64,000 nt of DNA, taken from NCBI RefSeq assembly GCF_014654365.1, contig NZ_BNAY01000005.1:186001-250000 (forward strand), given 5' to 3'. Position 1 is the stretch's first letter; the number at the start of each line of letters is the position of its first letter. The translations under genes were made by a program, and so were the position numbers. The notes below the pieces were generated by a model that was given only the letters and a program-made list of their open reading frames with translations, searched no databases and was not told the origin of the DNA. The stretch comes from Amycolatopsis oliviviridis (GTDB lineage: Bacteria; Actinomycetota; Actinomycetes; Mycobacteriales; Pseudonocardiaceae). Below, piece by piece: positions 63,903 to 64,000 of the stretch.

Positions 63903-64000
63903 GTGAACGACTCCTCCAGACGGACCTTCCTGCGCGGCGCGGGCCTGCTCGGCGCCGGTGCGGCGGTGTCCGCGTTGCCCGCACTCGGGGCCCCGGCGGC
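63903..64000 (+). CDS. Tat-exported protein, cut by the right edge
   Basis: Only the twin-arginine signal is visible: NDSSRRTFLRGAGLLGAG and a hydrophobic stretch ending at ALGAPA. TAGGTT lies six bases before the GTG (leaderless). The mature enzyme is outside the window, so no function can be given. Confidence 0.75.
   Translation, partial: MNDSSRRTFLRGAGLLGAGAAVSALPALGAPA

Overview
The window reads as an ordinary high-GC actinobacterial chromosome, most likely Amycolatopsis or a close Pseudonocardiales relative. Pointers are the high GC, mycothiol synthase, GlnR, an RsiG-type anti-sigma factor, an XRE/DUF397 pair and many leaderless genes. The core gene order purS-purQ ... purL ... purF-purM ... 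DUF3073 ... ygfZ-pabC-nitrobindin-sseC-cysA-thioredoxin-lmeA-glnR-mshD-pst-phoU-LCP-dus matches the order I recall for Mycobacterium tuberculosis Rv0787A to Rv0823c, with accessory blocks inserted. No rRNA, tRNA, integrase, transposase or CRISPR array was seen.

Layout. 1-1.4 kb: a cut membrane protein, then purS-purQ. 1.7-10.6 kb: a defence island on the minus strand, with lower GC in places. In transcription order it holds a HEPN/Abi-like ribonuclease, an HTH-DNA methyltransferase, hsdM, hsdS and hsdR, chained by overlaps or very short gaps and preceded by a strongly structured leader. 10.7-14.4 kb: a heterodimeric ABC exporter with complementary broken ATP sites. 14.5-16.8 kb: purL. 16.9-25.7 kb: two membrane-anchored pentapeptide-like paralogues with a Gln-rich membrane protein, two tandem GH25 lysozymes, a type VII-secretion-associated-like protein, an SCP-like protein, a methyltransferase and an XRE/DUF397 regulator set. 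25.9-29.1 kb: purF, purM, arfB. 29-38 kb: an acetyltransferase behind a leader-peptide attenuator, VanZ, an oxidoreductase, fadB-like, DUF3073, an asparaginase, rsiG, ygfZ and pabC. 38-44 kb: ParB-like/pxpC/pxpB, nitrobindin, and the sulfur operon with a cysteine-rich leader peptide, then thioredoxin and lmeA. 44-54 kb: glnR, mshD, the PHO-box-led pstSCAB operon, phoU and an LCP protein. 53-64 kb: a GGDEF cyclase with idi, a hydrolase, dus, a UppS-like synthase, large membrane proteins, sodC, transporters and a Tat-exported protein cut by the right edge.

How it works together. Purine synthesis, sulfur transfer with mycothiol, and phosphate and nitrogen regulation form the housekeeping backbone. 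c-di-GMP signalling appears twice, as the RsiG sensor and a GGDEF cyclase. Two families of long, nearly perfect intergenic palindromes sit at gene ends. A recurring TAnnnT box 6-7 nt before the start codon indicates widespread leaderless mRNAs.
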